NCBI GenBank assembly: GCA_027625915.1
Contig: JANTQA010000033.1
Coordinates: forward strand, 1 to 64,000
Origin: Anaeramoeba flamelloides
Lineage: Eukaryota > Metamonada > Anaeramoebidae
Direction: 5' to 3'
Length of the DNA: 64,000 bases
Shown: piece by piece, positions 36,529-50,678 of the stretch
Layout: each line of letters begins with the position of its first letter
Numbering within the stretch: the first letter of the stretch is position 1
Translations under genes and position numbers: made by a program
Notes under the pieces: model-generated
The model's database searches: none
What the model was told of the DNA's origin: nothing
Seen by the model: the letters and a program-made list of their open reading frames with translations, nothing else

Positions 36529-39500
36529 ACCACCAATATTTAATAAAATTGAGGAGATGATATTATTGATCAAAGTAAATTCATTTAATAAGAATTTATT
36601 TAATTTTTTTTTTTTTTTATAATCTTTATTAAAATAATTCAAAGGAGAGCTATCATATAAATTAAAGTCAATTAAAAAGATGATACCATGGCATCTGATA
36701 AAAAATTTTAAGATTAAAGGATGAATAAAGATGAATTCTTTAAGAAATTGTAATAAATAAATATTATTTTTCCAATATTTGAGTAAATGAGGTAAATAGC
36801 TTAATAATTTTACGAATAATTTAATTATTGTTGAATTCCACTCAGTGGATTCTCCAATAATATTAGTGTTAAAAATAGAATAGAACCATTTTTCATATTT
36901 TTCTAAACATTCCTCATTATAGATTATATATTCTTCACCTGGTTGTAAGATTGAATCAATTTGATTAATATCTAATTTGATCAAATTAAGTTCTTTATTG
37001 ATAATTGATATTGATGATTTGGCAAAGATTTTTAAGAAATTTGTTCTTAATTCATTAAAAGGGGTATAAAAAAAAATTGTTTCAAATAATATATTATATT
37101 TATTTTCTAATAATCGATTAATAAACCACATTAAATTATTGTCATTCTTTAAAACTGATTCAAAATAATCCATCCATTTATTTAATTCATTAATATCTCT
37201 AGATGGTGAAAATATTTTAAAAATAAATTGGTTAAATATTTCCATAAAATGATTATTAATGTTGAAATTAATTAATTGATTCATTTCTTTTTTTTCCCTT
37301 TCTATATTCATCTTTTCCTTTTCCTTTTCCTTTTCCTTTTCCTTTTCCTTTTCCTTTTCCTTTTCCTTTTCTTTTTCCTTTTCCTTTTCATTGTCTTGTT
37401 CTTGTTCTTGCTCTTGTTCTTGTTCTTGCTCTTGCTCTTGCTCTTTTTCTTGTTCTTGTTCTTGTTCTTCTCCTTCTTCTTCTTCGTTTCCCCCTTCTAT
37501 TTCCCCCATCTCCTCAGATTTTTCTTGATTATTATTATTTTCCTCATTTTCTTGCTTTCGCACACTTCCAATTTCTTCAACTACTTCTATATCTATTTCT
37601 AATTCCTTATTTTGAATAAATATATTTTCATTATTCTTGATCAAAAATTTCTCTCCAATTTTTAAATAATTCAAAATAAAATCAAAATAATTTGAATTAA
37701 AAACTTTCTTTTGAAGAACATATATTAAATTTTCAATCAATTTTTGTTCAAAAATCTTTTTCCCAGTTATTGATGGAATAAATTTCTTTTCTTCTATTAT
37801 TTTTTGCCTTTTTAAAACATCCTTTCTTTGGTAAAATAGCATATATGCAGAGTAACGCTTTTCACCGTAACTGGATTTCGAATTGTTCATATCTGTCGAG
37901 GAATTTCCTATTGATCTATTTTTGGAACTCCCACCAAAGCATTCTTCTGGGATATCGTCAATATTGAATTTAGTAACACTTGAATCATCAAACTTATACC
38001 AATTACCTTCATTATTTTCAAACGTTTTATTATCACGGGTTTCCCTTTCCTTGATAAAGGAATAATAATGCCCCCCTAATGCAGAACCTAAATGCACTAG
38101 TATTCCTACCAAATCATATTCATAGCATTTATTGTTCTTTTCATTTGTGGTGTTTCCCATTTGCTTTTGATCAATACCCTCTCTCGTGAATTTATACATA
38201 TTCAATTCCATTGGGAATTCGAAATGGTCATTTACTTTATATCTTTGCATGGTGTTCATATCAAATTCAAATCTTTTCAAATGTAATATTAGATTTTCTG
38301 GTAATGTATGGATACAGGTTCTTTTTAAAACATCAATTTTCTTGCCTAACTTGTCTGAAAAATATTTATTATCGCCAGTTAACATATCACCTTCAATGTA
38401 TTGTTCCAATGACTCATAAACATTCTTCTTTTTAATGACGTCTAAGGAAATGGAATAAAAATTTTCCAATCTTTCAGAGAAATGAGGTTCCTTTATACCA
38501 ATAATTTGTGATGCCACTTTTCCGACAAAAGTTTTTTCAATGAAATTATTTTGCTGTGTTGATTTTATTTTATCTTCAACTTTATCAAAAAGCCTTGTTA
38601 ATAATTCATAAACATCCATTTGAATAAAAGGGTTTATTGGATTACCGTCCCAATCTAGAAATCTATCACAGAAATCTTTAGTATTAGCGCCCCATCTATC
38701 ACTTTTCCAAAGTTCTCCGAATATGCATTGTAAATAAAAAAAAAAGTTATCATCTTTTTTATTTTCATCATTATTTTCTTCTTCGTTTACATAATTCTCG
38801 TCTTGATTGCTTTTTTCATATTTTTTTAATTTTTCTATAAAAGTATTGTCTTCTATCGATAGCAAACCTTTTCGGAATTTTGGGGTATTAAATAATTGTT
38901 GGAAAAAGGAATTCAAATAACATGTGGCACCTAAATTCGATAATCCAATATAATTATGTACAATGGGAATTCCATAGATCATTGGATTTTTACCTGATTT
39001 TCTTGGTGGTTCAATCCCGTCATGGAAATTTTTTATTAAGTCTGTTATAATTAAATAATTTTCTTTAGAATTGGCAATCAGTTCTACCAATAATTTATAA
39101 ACATTTACGATGGATTTTTCTGTTTTACATTTTGGTAATAAATTATTATGAGCTGAATGATCATTTAAGATCGGAATTTGAAACAAGCAATCAAAAAATA
39201 AATATTTAATAAAATCATATTCCTTAATTAAATTTATATATTTTTTTTCATTTAATATTAAAGAATATAACATATGGAATAATCCAATTAAAGTTTCATC
39301 AGATTGATCGATATATTCTTCTTTATTAGATTCTAAAACTGGCCTATTTTTAATTAAATTTATAATTAATGGGAATAATTCATCAAAATTAAATAAAGTT
39401 GTTAAATTCAATTTATAAATTAAATTTATTAACAATGAAATCAAATTTAAAAAATTTCCTATTGGGATTTTTATTAATTTATTCATATTTTCATTTTCAT

Positions 39501-42500
39501 TTTCATTTTTCGTTTTATGGATGTTAATTAAATTTAAATTTTCATGGAAAATTGTTAATAACAATTTTAAAAAATAACTTACTATTGAATTTTCTTTATC
39601 GTTATTATTATTATTATTTATATCCAATTTATTTAGATGGTATAACCCAATAATTAGATTTTTATTAATTTTTGAAGATTTTGATTTTATTAAAGTATTA
39701 ATTATCCAATTTTTTAAATTGAAATAACCCTTTATTTTATTTATTCCATTGTTTAAATTGTTTTGATAATCATTAAAACAATAGGCAATAATTAAACAAA
39801 TGGAATTTTTTATAATGATATTATTTTGTTGTTCATTTTGAATATCATCATCCAAACTTGTTTTCAAAATTAATTCAAAAAAGTTAATTATAAAATCTGG
39901 ATTTTTATTTATTATTGATGTTAAATCAATATTTGAATTGAATTTATAAATGGCATTTTCTTTAATCAAATTATTTTCAGTTAGATCTATATCAAAATTT
40001 AATAAATCAAATAATTTTGTTTCATTATTTTGAATATTTTCATTATCATTGCCGTCTTCAGTTGGTAGCTCGATAATTGAAATAACACCAATTAAATTTA
40101 AGAGTAAAGACAAAGCCTGGATTTTCAATTTATTATTTTTAATTAAATTATTTTTTGAGATCTCAAACGTAATTTTTAATAAATGTTCAAGTCCATTATA
40201 TTTTAAAAAATTATTTACCCAATGAATTAATTTATCATCTGCTTCTTTTTTTTTAGATTTTCCAACAAAATTTAAAATTAGTTGGATATTATAAATTAAT
40301 TTGAAAAAACTTTTTGAATTTAATATAATGTCCCAATTAATGAATTGTTTTTCATTTTTATTGGTATTGGTAATGGTATTGGTATTGGTATTGATATCAT
40401 TAAAAATATTTAAAATTTGATTAAAATTATTTTCATTTGAAGGCATCATCATTAAAAATTGCCAAACTTTTTTATTAATTTTATTTGAACCATATTCTAA
40501 TAGTTTAAATAAATGTTGGGAATAATTTTGTAATAAATAGCTTGGTATTAAATTATTTAAAATTTTTATGATATCCTTTTTTCCTTCTTTTTCTTTCTTC
40601 TTTTCTTTTTGTTCATCTTTATCATTTTCTTTATCCTGGCTAGATTTAAATTCTTTTTTTGGTTTGAAAATATTTATTTTGGTTCCTTCAATGATATCTA
40701 TTTTATTCAAAAATTCATTTTTTTTTTTTTCTAAATAATAATCATTTTTTGTCGTAATTCTAAATTCTTTTAATTTTTTATTTAAATGCTTGGAAATTTT
40801 TAATTTTAAATCAATTAATTTTTTATTTGAACTAATTTTAATTTTAAAATTTTTTATTGAAATCAAATCAGTGTTAGTGTAATCATAACATTTTATTATA
40901 ATGGGCATTTTTTGTGAATGTATTGAATGCCTTTCAAATTGATATTGCTCTGGTTGATAATCTTTTTCAATCATTTGAATAAATTGTAGTAAAATATTTA
41001 ATATTTTTATAATTTTTAATTCATTTTCTTTATTGATTTGAATTTCATCTTCATTATTATTTATTTCATCATCATCATCATCATTATTATTATTATTATT
41101 ATTATTATTTGTTATTTTAGAAATTTCAGAAAAACATTTCTTGATGAAATTATTTCTTAATTGAGAACCCAACTGGTTAATAATATCGATATTATAATTT
41201 TGAAATTGAAGTAAGAATTTAATTGCTTCATTTAACACTGCTTCTTCTTTAACATTTAAGCAGATATTCCATAATTTTTCATAGCCATATAACTTGTCTG
41301 TTTCATGGATATTAACAATAAAATTTTCAAATGATCCCTTCAAATATTTATGTAATTCATTTGTATAATACCCAAAATGTTTGAAAAATTTAAAAGAAAC
41401 CAAATTAAATTTTGTTTCTGGTAAAGTTTGAATCTTATTAAATAAGAAAGTATCAATGCTATAAGTTGTTTGGAGTGTCATAATCCAATCCAAAATAAAG
41501 TTTTGTTCTTCAATAATTATTGAATTTTCAATAAATATTTCCCATATTTTTAAGATTTGTTCTTCTTCGATCGACACTTTTTTAGAAAAAGACGTCAATG
41601 TTTTGATTAAATTTAATGAAACCGTAATTCGTTCAAAATATTTATAATTTTCAATAAACAAATCTTTTCGTGTTGAACATATTTTGTTAAGATCTTGTAA
41701 AGTGATTTCTTTATTATCATTATTTTCGAGATGTTGTAAAATAACTTTTTTATAATTCGAGATTTCCTCAATAATTAAATAAATCAATTTATATTCTTTA
41801 TTCATTTTATTTGTGATTTTGTCTCTAGTAATTAGCTCGCTACTGTATTCTGGAAAGCTACGAATTAAATTTTCAATTAATGGTAAAAGAAAAAAACCAT
41901 TTTGATTATTCGAAAAGGTATTTAAAAACTCTTCTAAGGTGTGTTGCTTAATATCAAATGGTATTAAATTTGCTGAAAATATATTTTTACATGAATTTCG
42001 TAGATTTATTCGAGTCTCGTTGGTATAGTTTTGATTATAAATTAATGAAAGGAAAAAATCATACGGTTCTTTATAATTGTAAAAGGTAGATAATGTAAAA
42101 TGTTCGAGAAATTTGATGTTCGTTGGATCCCAGTTTTTAATAACTTTGATATTATTGTCAAAGATTTTCTTTTTTATTTTATTTGAAATAATTCCTGAAA
42201 TTGAACTGATGATTTCATAAATTGTTTCTAAATAGCTAGTATGAAGTCCTATTTTATTTGTATGTTTTTTTTTTTTTTTTTTTTTTTTTTTTTGAAATAA
42301 ATTATGATATCAAAGTGAAATTATTTTTTTTTTTACAAGTCAATCAAAAATTTTGAATAAATTTTTTGGTGTAAAATCGAAAATATTATTTAAAATTGTA
42401 ATTCAAAATGTTGATTAAAACCATTTTATCTTTTCCAGATAGACTTTCTAATTTTTTTTTTTTTTTTTTTTTTTTTTTTGAGTTTTCGTTTGAAGTGATA

Positions 42501-45500
42501 ATAAAATCTTTTATAAATAAAAATTTCTAAAAAGTTACTTATTATATAAATATATAATAATAATAAATAGATTTATTAATATTAATTTATTCTTTCATAA
42601 ATTAATTAATATTTAAAAGAATATCTTATGATATATATATATATATATATATATATAGAAAGTTATTTTAAAAACAATTAAAATGTTTTTTTGTTTTGAA
42701 TAAATATTCTCTTTGAAAGTAATTTTAATTGTAAATAAAATTATAGAAAATTAAAATGAATGTTTATATAAGTTGAAAAATTATCTTTTGGGTAGATTTC
42801 AAAATATGATTATCAAAATTTTTCAAAAAAATAATAAAAAAAAAATTCCTACTTTTTTTTTAACAAATATTTTTTTGGATAAAATTTAATAAAAACAGTC
42901 GAGTATTGTGAAACCTCTAAATAATGTTTTTAAAAAAAAATTTAACAGTTTTTCATTCTATTTTGCCAAAATTAAACCCTTTTAGAAAAAAATGATAGCA
43001 ATCTTAAAACTAACAAATAACAATGATGGTTTTCACTCAAAAAAAAATATCATTTACAATTTTCTAATATTTTAGGACAGTTGTAATCGATGTATTACAT
43101 ATATTTAAAGTGTTTGAATGGACATTAGAAGAAAAAATATAATTTTGGTAATTTCAAAATTGAAATCATTTTTTCACCTTTTTTACTTTTTTCTTTTTTT
43201 CAATTTCTTTTTGATACATATTTTTTTTTGTTGCAAGATATATAGTTACTTAGTAAAACCATGTTTTTTTCTAATATTACTGAAACAACAAGAATAATTT
43301 TATTAAAATCCTGTTGTTTTCTATTTGAAATTTCTTTGACTTCAAGAGAGTTGAATATGAGAAATTCCATTCCAAAATTTTTGTATTTTTTTTTAAATTT
43401 TAATTTTTATTAATAACTTTTTTATAAAATATCAAAAGAGATAACTATTATCGAGATAGAACATTTTTTATTTTAAAAAAAAAATATTAAAGAATTAAGT
43501 TTAAAAAAAATATTTTTTTTTTCTCTTTTTGATTAGTTGCAATTATTGAAAAAGAGTTGAGATGTAATTTTACTCTGAAAATTTCATATCTTTTATTAAA
43601 TACAGCCTTTTCAATTCTACCGTGGAATTTTCTATTAAACCAAATTGATTTTTTTAAATCAAAAGAAGAAAACATTAGATTCAAAAAATGAATCAAAATA
43701 TGAAACTTGATTCATAAAAAAAAATCACTTTAACCTTATGACAGCTGTAATTATTTTTTTTGACAAGGTTTTTTGCTTTCAAACAAAAAAAACTGAAAAT
43801 TTTATTATTGGACTTACAAGTAATAACAAAAAAAAACATAATAAAATATAGAAATCTATTCTAAGCAGATAAGGTAATTATAAAATGAAAAATATTTAAA
43901 AATCTTTTTTTTTTGTTTTGTTTTTTCAATAAACTGAAATTTCTAAGATAATGATTCTGGAAATTTTGAATAACAAATATTTCTATAAAACGTTTAAAAC
44001 AATTATTTACCTTTTGTTGAATCAAAAATTTTTTCAATTTGATGATAAGATAATTTGTTAAATCTTACTAAAAATTTTAAAATTATTATTATTCTTTTAA
44101 TAATTTGTTCATGCATAAAAATTCCAAAAGCATAATCTATTATATTAAAATTTTCAATCCAATTGATCATTACTCTATTTTGGTAAAAAATTAAAATATT
44201 ATAAGAGAAACAAACAAAATAAAAAAATTGTGATTTAGTAATAAATATTCAATATTAATAAGAATTATGAGTTTTTTAAAAAAAAAATAAAAATGTAAAA
44301 AAATTTTGAAAAACAATTATTTTTTGATTATCAAAAAAAATTAATTAGGTAATAATTATAATAAAATATTATTTACTCAGTAATTTTTTTTTATTTTTTT
44401 TTTTATTTGAAGATTCGGGAAAACAATTTGAAATTTAAAATGATTTAATTTTTTCAAGATTTCAAAATATTAATTCCAAAAGTGTTTCTTGAAATTTAGT
44501 ATTTATAATTAACCAAAAATTTCAAAAGATATGATTATTATTTAACTTTGATGGGTGTAAACAAAATATATATTTTGGGGTTGTATCTTATCGTTGCTAG
44601 CAAAGATAATGAAGTAAAATATCAGAGTTTTTTTAAAATAAATAATGGTATTAAAGTTCATATCTTTTGATTTATTTTGAATTCAAATTCAAATTACTCT
44701 TGAATTATATATTCAGCTTAATATTGGGAATATAGAAAAAATTAAAGCTAAAGATATTTCTGTTGTAGATTTTTTTTTTGTATTTTTAATCAAAAAAAGA
44801 GGAAGGTTAAAAAAGAAAATTACAGAATAACAATATAAAAATGAAACGTTATTTTTTTACAGGTAAACAAGAGGGGTGAATAACTTCTCCCTGAAATAAT
44901 AAAAAAAAAATAAAATAAAATAAACGTTATTTTTGAGAGCCGATATCGACGATTGCTAACACATCCAATTTGCAATATGAAGGCTGGGATTCTATTTCTC
45001 TTAACCACATTATTTTTGATTTTTTATCATTTTTTCAAATAGTTACAAAAAAACACCACTTATTTTCATTAAAAATCGGTTTATGCTTCATAGAACCAAC
45101 TAATTCTTTGAAGAAATCGTTTGACCGAATTGAATCTTTTTGACTATTATAAAAATCGAACATGAACGGAATTGGAACAAAATACGTCTCAATTTATGTA
45201 GCAGATCCGGTTTTTGGGAGAAATGTCCAGATTCGCTCTCTCACAGGGTTCAAAAATATCTCTAATTCAAATTAGGGATTTTGGAAGTATCTTCAAGTGC
45301 CTAGGGCTTTTTAATTCAAAAGAATTGAATAAAACCTATGATTTTACTCTATTCTTTTAAATTCTGGAAATCCCAATGTTAATTGTCGTAGAGTGACATA
45401 GAGTGCCTTGGTTTTCTTTCTTTTTTCTTTTATAAATGTTAATTGATCTAGGTTTTTTTTTGAGTTTTCTGTTTATTTGTGAAGTGTTCTAGGTTTTTTG

Positions 45501-48500
45501 AGGTTTTTTATTTTATTTCTGAAGTGTTCTAGGTTTTTTTTTACTTTTTGAAATAAACAGAAAATTTTAATAAATTTTCAGTTTATTTCGAAAAGTAAAA
45601 AAAACCTAACGAAAATCTATTGATTATATAAAACAGAAAATCTCAAGAAAAATTCTGCACTCTACGGAACTCTACGAAACTTTACGGCACTCTAGTTTAT
45701 TAATAATGTTATTATACCTAATATTTTTTAAATATTACTGGCCTTTTCATCCAGAGCTATTAATTATTATATTTTCTCTAAATTGATTAAAATTTATATC
45801 TAATAATCTTAACTTATCTACTTCCCAGTAAATATTTTCGTTATCTTTTTTTGAAAATTCTAAATTTTTTGATATATGACCTAAAGCCAAGAATTTCTCA
45901 TTTCTTTTTGAGTTTGTATCTTCTTTTATAGATTGAAATTCTAACTTGGTCTATTTTGGCTTCATTTTTATAAATTATTCTGGGAGAATGTGGATTAATT
46001 TTTAAAAATTTTGAGACTTTTTTATATATTCAAACATCTATTGAGTTGAAATCGTTTTTTATTAGATTAAAAATGAACTAGTCCATAAAATAGTTGGCTT
46101 ATAAATATCAATTTAATCATTTGTAATTTTACTCCATTGTCTAATTTTTTTTTTGGTTAAAAATCATTTTGATTTTTTTAAAATTTTATTTTACTTTTTT
46201 AAGTTTTTTTATAAATGTCTCTCTTTTTCAAGCCAAATACCTAAATACTTTATTTCGGATAACTGGTCTTGATTTTAAATTTTTTATCAATATTTGGGTT
46301 TATTCAAATTCTTGTATAATTTAGAAATTATTATCAACTTTTCAACAATTATCCGAAAGTACAATAAAAAAAATTTTTTTTTTTCTGTATAATCCTTAAA
46401 GAAACTTTGTTTTCGATATCTTTTATTATAAATGTCTTAGAATTACGCAAAGTAAAGAAATTTACATTTTTTACATTCGATCCAAAATTACTCTAAATAA
46501 TATCCGTTGTTATTCATTCAAACATGAGGAAATATGTATATTATTTTCACGAGTAGATCCGAAATTGGAGATATTTTTTCTTTTTGTTTTGAGAGAAATA
46601 GGAATCTTTACGAGATATTTAGCTTGAGTATAAAGATTAAGATTTCTTGAGAGAAAGAAAAAAAAAAAAAATATCTCCCATTTTGGATCTCGAGTGACTA
46701 AAAATTAATGTGCAGATTGGAGGTGCAAGAGAGTGCTGAATAAATAAGAATTTCATTCGATTCAGTCAAAAAAAAAATACAAATACAATAAGAGGAACAA
46801 AAAAACTAAAATTCACATCTATTATTTTTTTTTTTTTCTTATTTTGTGTCAAATTAAAAATGTAGAACAAAAAAAAAGTTTTTTCAAAAGTCTCTTTAAA
46901 ACAGTTAACAAGCTAAGTTTCATTAAGGAACTAGTAAACTAAAAAAAATCTTTGATTAAATTTAATAGTAAATTTCAAAAACAATTACAACATCTTGAAA
47001 TTAATAAATAAAGTAAAAATATAATACTTCAATATCAAACTTACTTTTAAGGCAATTTTCTGAAATGAATTATTGTTTTTAAAAAGAAAGATCCATTTTT
47101 CCCATTTTCAAAAAGTTCAAAACTCAACATGTTTTCAAATTATTTGAAAAAAAAAGTTTTCATTTGAAAGAAGAAAGAAATTTTATTACATATGAAGGAA
47201 ATATACCAACACTCACTTTAAAAAAATAAAACCACTAAGTTCTAAAATAACTCAGTATAAAAAATCTACTGAATTTCAAAAAAATTACAATAATTATTTT
47301 AAACTTTAAAAAAATCAAATTTCTTTATTCGAATAACGGTTTGAATCAATTTTTTCTTTTTATTGAACAAAAAAATTAGAAAAAAACAATCAAGCCATTA
47401 AATTAAAAATATCTCACAAAATACGCTTTTAAAACCTGGAAAATTCAACTTATTATCTTAAAAAATACTTTTTAATTTGATTATTTTTTAATCAATAATT
47501 AATAACCCTTTCTTAATTATTCCAGTGAGTTAGTAATACAGTGCAAAGATCAAATTAAACAATAGGCTTTATTATTATTTCTCAATTTTTCAAAGCTTTT
47601 CAAAAAATAAAATTGATTCAAATTAATTATTCTAATATATAAAAAAAAAATAATGGTTATTCTCAAATACCTGATTTTAATACTAATAGTTTCATGTTTT
47701 TTACTCTTGATATTTGAAAAAGAATCTTGCAATATCTTTTAAATTTCAAGATATTTAATAAATATTTACGAATACAATAAAGATCAATTTTTTTTAGATC
47801 TTCAAGGATTCAATATTTGAATTTATTTTTCTTGAATTTTTAAAATAAGATTAAATTTCCAAGGTTATTTGTTCATACAAACTCTCAGAAATTACTAAAG
47901 GAGAGATTTAAATTAAATAAAAAGGTTTTGCAAATTTTTCTTTTTCTGTTTCAAATCCAAAAATCCCAAACAAAAAGGGATCAAATCTATTTTTAATGAA
48001 AATTTAATTGTTAAAATGAACGTCTTTTAAAAATGATAACTGATTTCTCGAAAGTTGATAAATGGGTTTTATTAATCAAGTTTAATTGTATCCTTGTATA
48101 AAATAATTACTCTATTACCTTTGGGATTAAAAATAAAAGAAGAGTTACTAGTCCCTTAAAAATTTCATCCCACTCAAGATCTTATAATTATTGCAATCAA
48201 GAATGTGTAAGTAATTTAAAAAAAATGAATTGGAAAGGGAACAAAGATATTTTCAAAAGATATCTTGTGAGATCAAAACCAAACAGTAAAGACTCCCAAC
48301 ATTCAACAAACTATCAGTATCTTTTTTTGAGGAATCGAAGAAAGTCCCGAAAAAACTATTCAACATACTTTTTTTTCGACTTTTTTAAAAAATTTGTTCT
48401 TTGATACATGAGGTGATAGTACAACCTTAGAACTAATTTTGGTGAGAGCATAAAATTCCCTCAATATTTTGTTTCTCGCCTTTATAAAAAATATTAATTT

Positions 48501-50678
48501 TTTTGCGAAATAAATATCTTTTAACTGTTGAGAGAAAAATGTTGGACATAGAAAAATGGTTGGAAACTATTTTTAATTGAGTAACATTAGTAAAATTGAA
48601 AATCAAATCCTATTGATAACTAGGTGAATTTTATATAAATCCAAGTTTAAATGTGTTACAAGTTCATTAATCTGTGGTGCGTGTAGAATACTCATTTGAA
48701 TGGTTGATAACTAAAGTAGATCATGCTATTTTAACAAAAAACCAAGTTTTCGTAAAGTTTACTATTCATTCTGAAAATGGTAATTTTTAAAATATGCTTT
48801 TGATTATAAGAGATAAGGTTTTGAAAAAGTAGAATTACATTAATTCTTATTCTAATAAGTAGATTATTGTTATTTTCTTTAGTTATTTCACAAACGATTG
48901 AAATTAAAAATCATTTTCAGTAATGTTCCCAATTAAAATTGCTTTCCAACTATTTTTCTCTTTCCAACATTTTTCTCTCAACAGTAATAATGAAATTTAA
49001 CTTCTCATTTTTTTTATTGTTTATTTGGATTTCCTAAGAACTTTTTTTTTTTTTTTTCAACTTCATTTTCAAAATAAAAAAACAAGATTTCAAAAGAAAA
49101 AAAAAATAAATAAAAATAAAAAAAATAAAAAAAAGGCATACTCATTAGTGATATAAGAAAATGGTATTAATTTTTCTTTTTTCTGGTCTTCTTCTTCGAG
49201 TTCTATTTCTAATTCGACGTCTTGGTTGTTTTGGTTCTCGAGTAATTCTAATTTATTAATAACATGATTTAAATAATTCATTGCCTTCACTCTTAATTCT
49301 AAATTTGGTGAATACAAGTATTTTTCAGCTAAATCTAAACGGAATTTTTCTTCAACTACTTCATCGTCTTCAATTCCAATCCTGCGAATAAAGGTTAACG
49401 GTATTGCGATCAGATCATCGATATCCTTTTGTTTTTCTCTTTTTAATAAATCGTATTTCATAAATAATAAACGATCAAACATTTTTTCTGTCATTGGCGC
49501 AATTTGTTCCACAAAGTCCCTATTGAACCAACGGCAAAGTCTTTGGACGGGCCTTAATAATTGATACGTCACAATCCCATTAATTTGATGGTTCAGGCTT
49601 AAAAAATGTCGAAATATTCTTCGAAATCCTCCGATTTTGGCAAAGAAATCAATGTTTCTTGTGTAGTAGGTCTCATTTAAACTATTTTTTAAAATGGAAT
49701 CAGTGATCCCTAGCGTGTCCAAGACCGGGATTTGGATGATTTGAAGTTCAAATTTATTTAATTGCTTTTCTAAAATCTCTTTAACAAGTGACTTTGTATA
49801 ATTTCGAAGATTCTTGGAAATAATGGTTTTTTCTATTTCTTCTTGTTCATTTTCTTTTTCATTCTCTTCTTTCTCCATTTCTTTTTCGGTTTCTTCTTTT
49901 TCGTTTCCTTTAAAAACACTCTCATTTAGATTTTGATCCGTCTCAATAGTTTCAGTTTCGTTTTCATTTTCATTTTCATTAATTACAATTGGATCTGAAA
50001 CGACTTCAATTTGAAGCGACTCCTCTTCAAACTCGGGTCTGTACGCTAAATAAAATCCATACTTTGATGGCATTGTGAGGATTCTCGAAAAAAGACTTAA
50101 TAATTGATCCTGCTCTTCGTGCATTTTGATAACACTTAAGACTAGACATTTCTGAAAATATCTATTCACGTACGGTGCCTGATCAGGTGAAAAGTCGTCT
50201 CTTTCCCAGAGGAACTTTACCGACGGTAACAAAATTTTGGTTTGTAAAAAATAGATCTGTTCATATGTAATACGTGAATTAATTATATTATCAATTGCTT
50301 CGCTTAATTCTTGAACATGTGAAACAATGTTTTCACCTAATTTTCGTTTAACCAGAGTTTATTATTCCAAAGGTTTGATTCAAATACAATACATAAAAAA
50401 AAAAAAAAAAAAAAGGAAGACAAAGAATTAGGATTAAGGTTTATTATTTTTTTTTGTTTTTTTAGTATTTGAGAAAAAATTTAAAACAAAGAAAAAGAAA
50501 AAAAAGAGTAAGTGGGTTCAAGAAATTATTTAAGTTTTGATCTTTTTTGAAAAGCTTGAAAGAATTAGCAACAAAACTAAAAAAAAATTAATTCTCCTAA
50601 AGTTATGAAGAAAAGTATTTACTGTTTTTTAGGGAAGCTAAAAGATCATAATAGTATTTTTCAAAATTATCAGTCATT
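33727..50678 (-). CDS. USP9X/FAM-type ubiquitin carboxyl-terminal hydrolase, about 3311 residues
   Basis: Coding exons on the minus strand are 50623-50677 (start ATG 50677-50675), 49142-50336, 44011-44174 and 33727-42248. All junctions are GT-AG and in phase (total 9936 bases). The N-terminal third is helical-repeat sequence that aligns by eye with human USP9X (RKYF/KYLYSPNLELR, NWIENFNIIDYAF, IGGFRRIF). A ubiquitin-like domain follows (around MPIIIKCYDY...IIEGTKINIF). The USP catalytic core has its Cys box NLGATCYLNS near residue 1290 and its His box GGHYYSFIKE near residue 1575. Then come EQ/EK runs, a poly-Asn tract and a long helical C-terminal half. Family knowledge: it removes ubiquitin from diverse substrates in the cytosol. 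Introns of 286, 4967 and 1762 bases are present. A possible further 5' exon lies at 51438-51519. Catalytic residues appear intact. Confidence 0.9.
36434..36531 (-). repeat. Poly-Asn codon tract in the ubiquitin hydrolase
   Basis: A run of AAC codons (GTT on the plus strand), nearly pure, encoding over 30 Asn in a row between helical segments. It is probably length-variable. The opposite-strand poly-Leu frame is a shadow. Confidence 0.95.
37310..37490 (-). repeat. EK/EQ hexanucleotide tract in the ubiquitin hydrolase
   Basis: Tandem AAGGAA and CAAGAA units encode alternating Glu-Lys and Glu-Gln, forming a charged linker just after the catalytic domain. Confidence 0.95.
42249..44010 (-). other. 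1.76 kb intron of the ubiquitin hydrolase
   Basis: The donor is AAAAG|GTAAAT and the acceptor AAAATAG|GA, splitting a Gly codon. It contains two long T-runs (about 42266-42293 and 42452-42479) and a TA repeat (42633-42656). A 69-codon open frame at 43487-43696 has no recognisable feature. Confidence 0.75.
44011..44174 (-). CDS. Third coding exon of the USP9X-type gene
   Basis: It encodes VMINWIENFN through QIEKIFDSTK, a segment that corresponds to the AEWIQQNNI...DLDNIWAAQ region of human USP9X. It begins after AAAATAG and ends at AAAG|GTAAAT. It is isolated between introns of about 5 kb and 1.8 kb and is easily missed because it is only 164 bases long. Phase agrees on both sides, and an in-frame ATG near its start could mislead a gene finder. 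Confidence 0.85.
45297..45695. repeat. Foldback element with decamers at both ends
   Basis: The left end has AAGTGCCTAGGG, then an AATTCAAAAGAATTG arm and a CTATTCTTTTAAATTCTGG arm, then GTCGTAGAGTGACATAGAGT; the right end has three ACTCTACGG-type units. The inner AGGTTTTTTTTTACTTTTTG and CGAAAAGTAAAAAAAACCTA arms are complementary. Confidence 0.7.
45720..46350 (-). mobile_element. Degenerate LINE reverse transcriptase fragment
   Basis: On the minus strand a DQLSEIKYLGIWLEKERH segment matches the thumb-region motif of the LINE at 27.7-29.4 kb. Downstream text (ILWTS, KKSKMIF-like) is broken by stops. It lies inside the large intron in the same orientation as the host gene. Confidence 0.55.
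48525..48984. mobile_element. TAA-flanked 460 bp MITE, copy 1
   Basis: The left end is CTGTTGAGAGAAAAATGTTG and the right end its reverse complement (CAACATTTTTCTCTCAACAG); inverted similarity extends about 75 bases. The element is flanked by TAA on both sides. A second copy of identical length is at 55368-55827. A 3 bp TWA duplication fits PIF/Harbinger elements. Confidence 0.75.

Larger units (their letters stand above)
44175..49141 (-). other. 5 kb intron of the ubiquitin hydrolase
   Basis: The donor is AATGA|GTATGC and the acceptor AAAATAG|A. Inside are a foldback element (45297-45695), a degenerate LINE fragment (about 45720-46350) and a TAA-flanked MITE (48525-48984). Other short open frames show nothing recognisable. 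A structured stretch at 44925-45010 was considered as a tRNA and rejected. Confidence 0.75.

Noticed and set aside
37276-37602. Leu/Phe-rich plus-strand open frame
   Set aside because: Antisense shadow of the EK/EQ tract of the ubiquitin hydrolase. The same applies to the open frames at 33803, 36431, 37883 and 38186-38435.
44925-45010. Possible minus-strand tRNA (structured text with GATTC-like words)
   Set aside because: No proper T-arm GGTTCGA-type motif and no complete acceptor stem could be formed.
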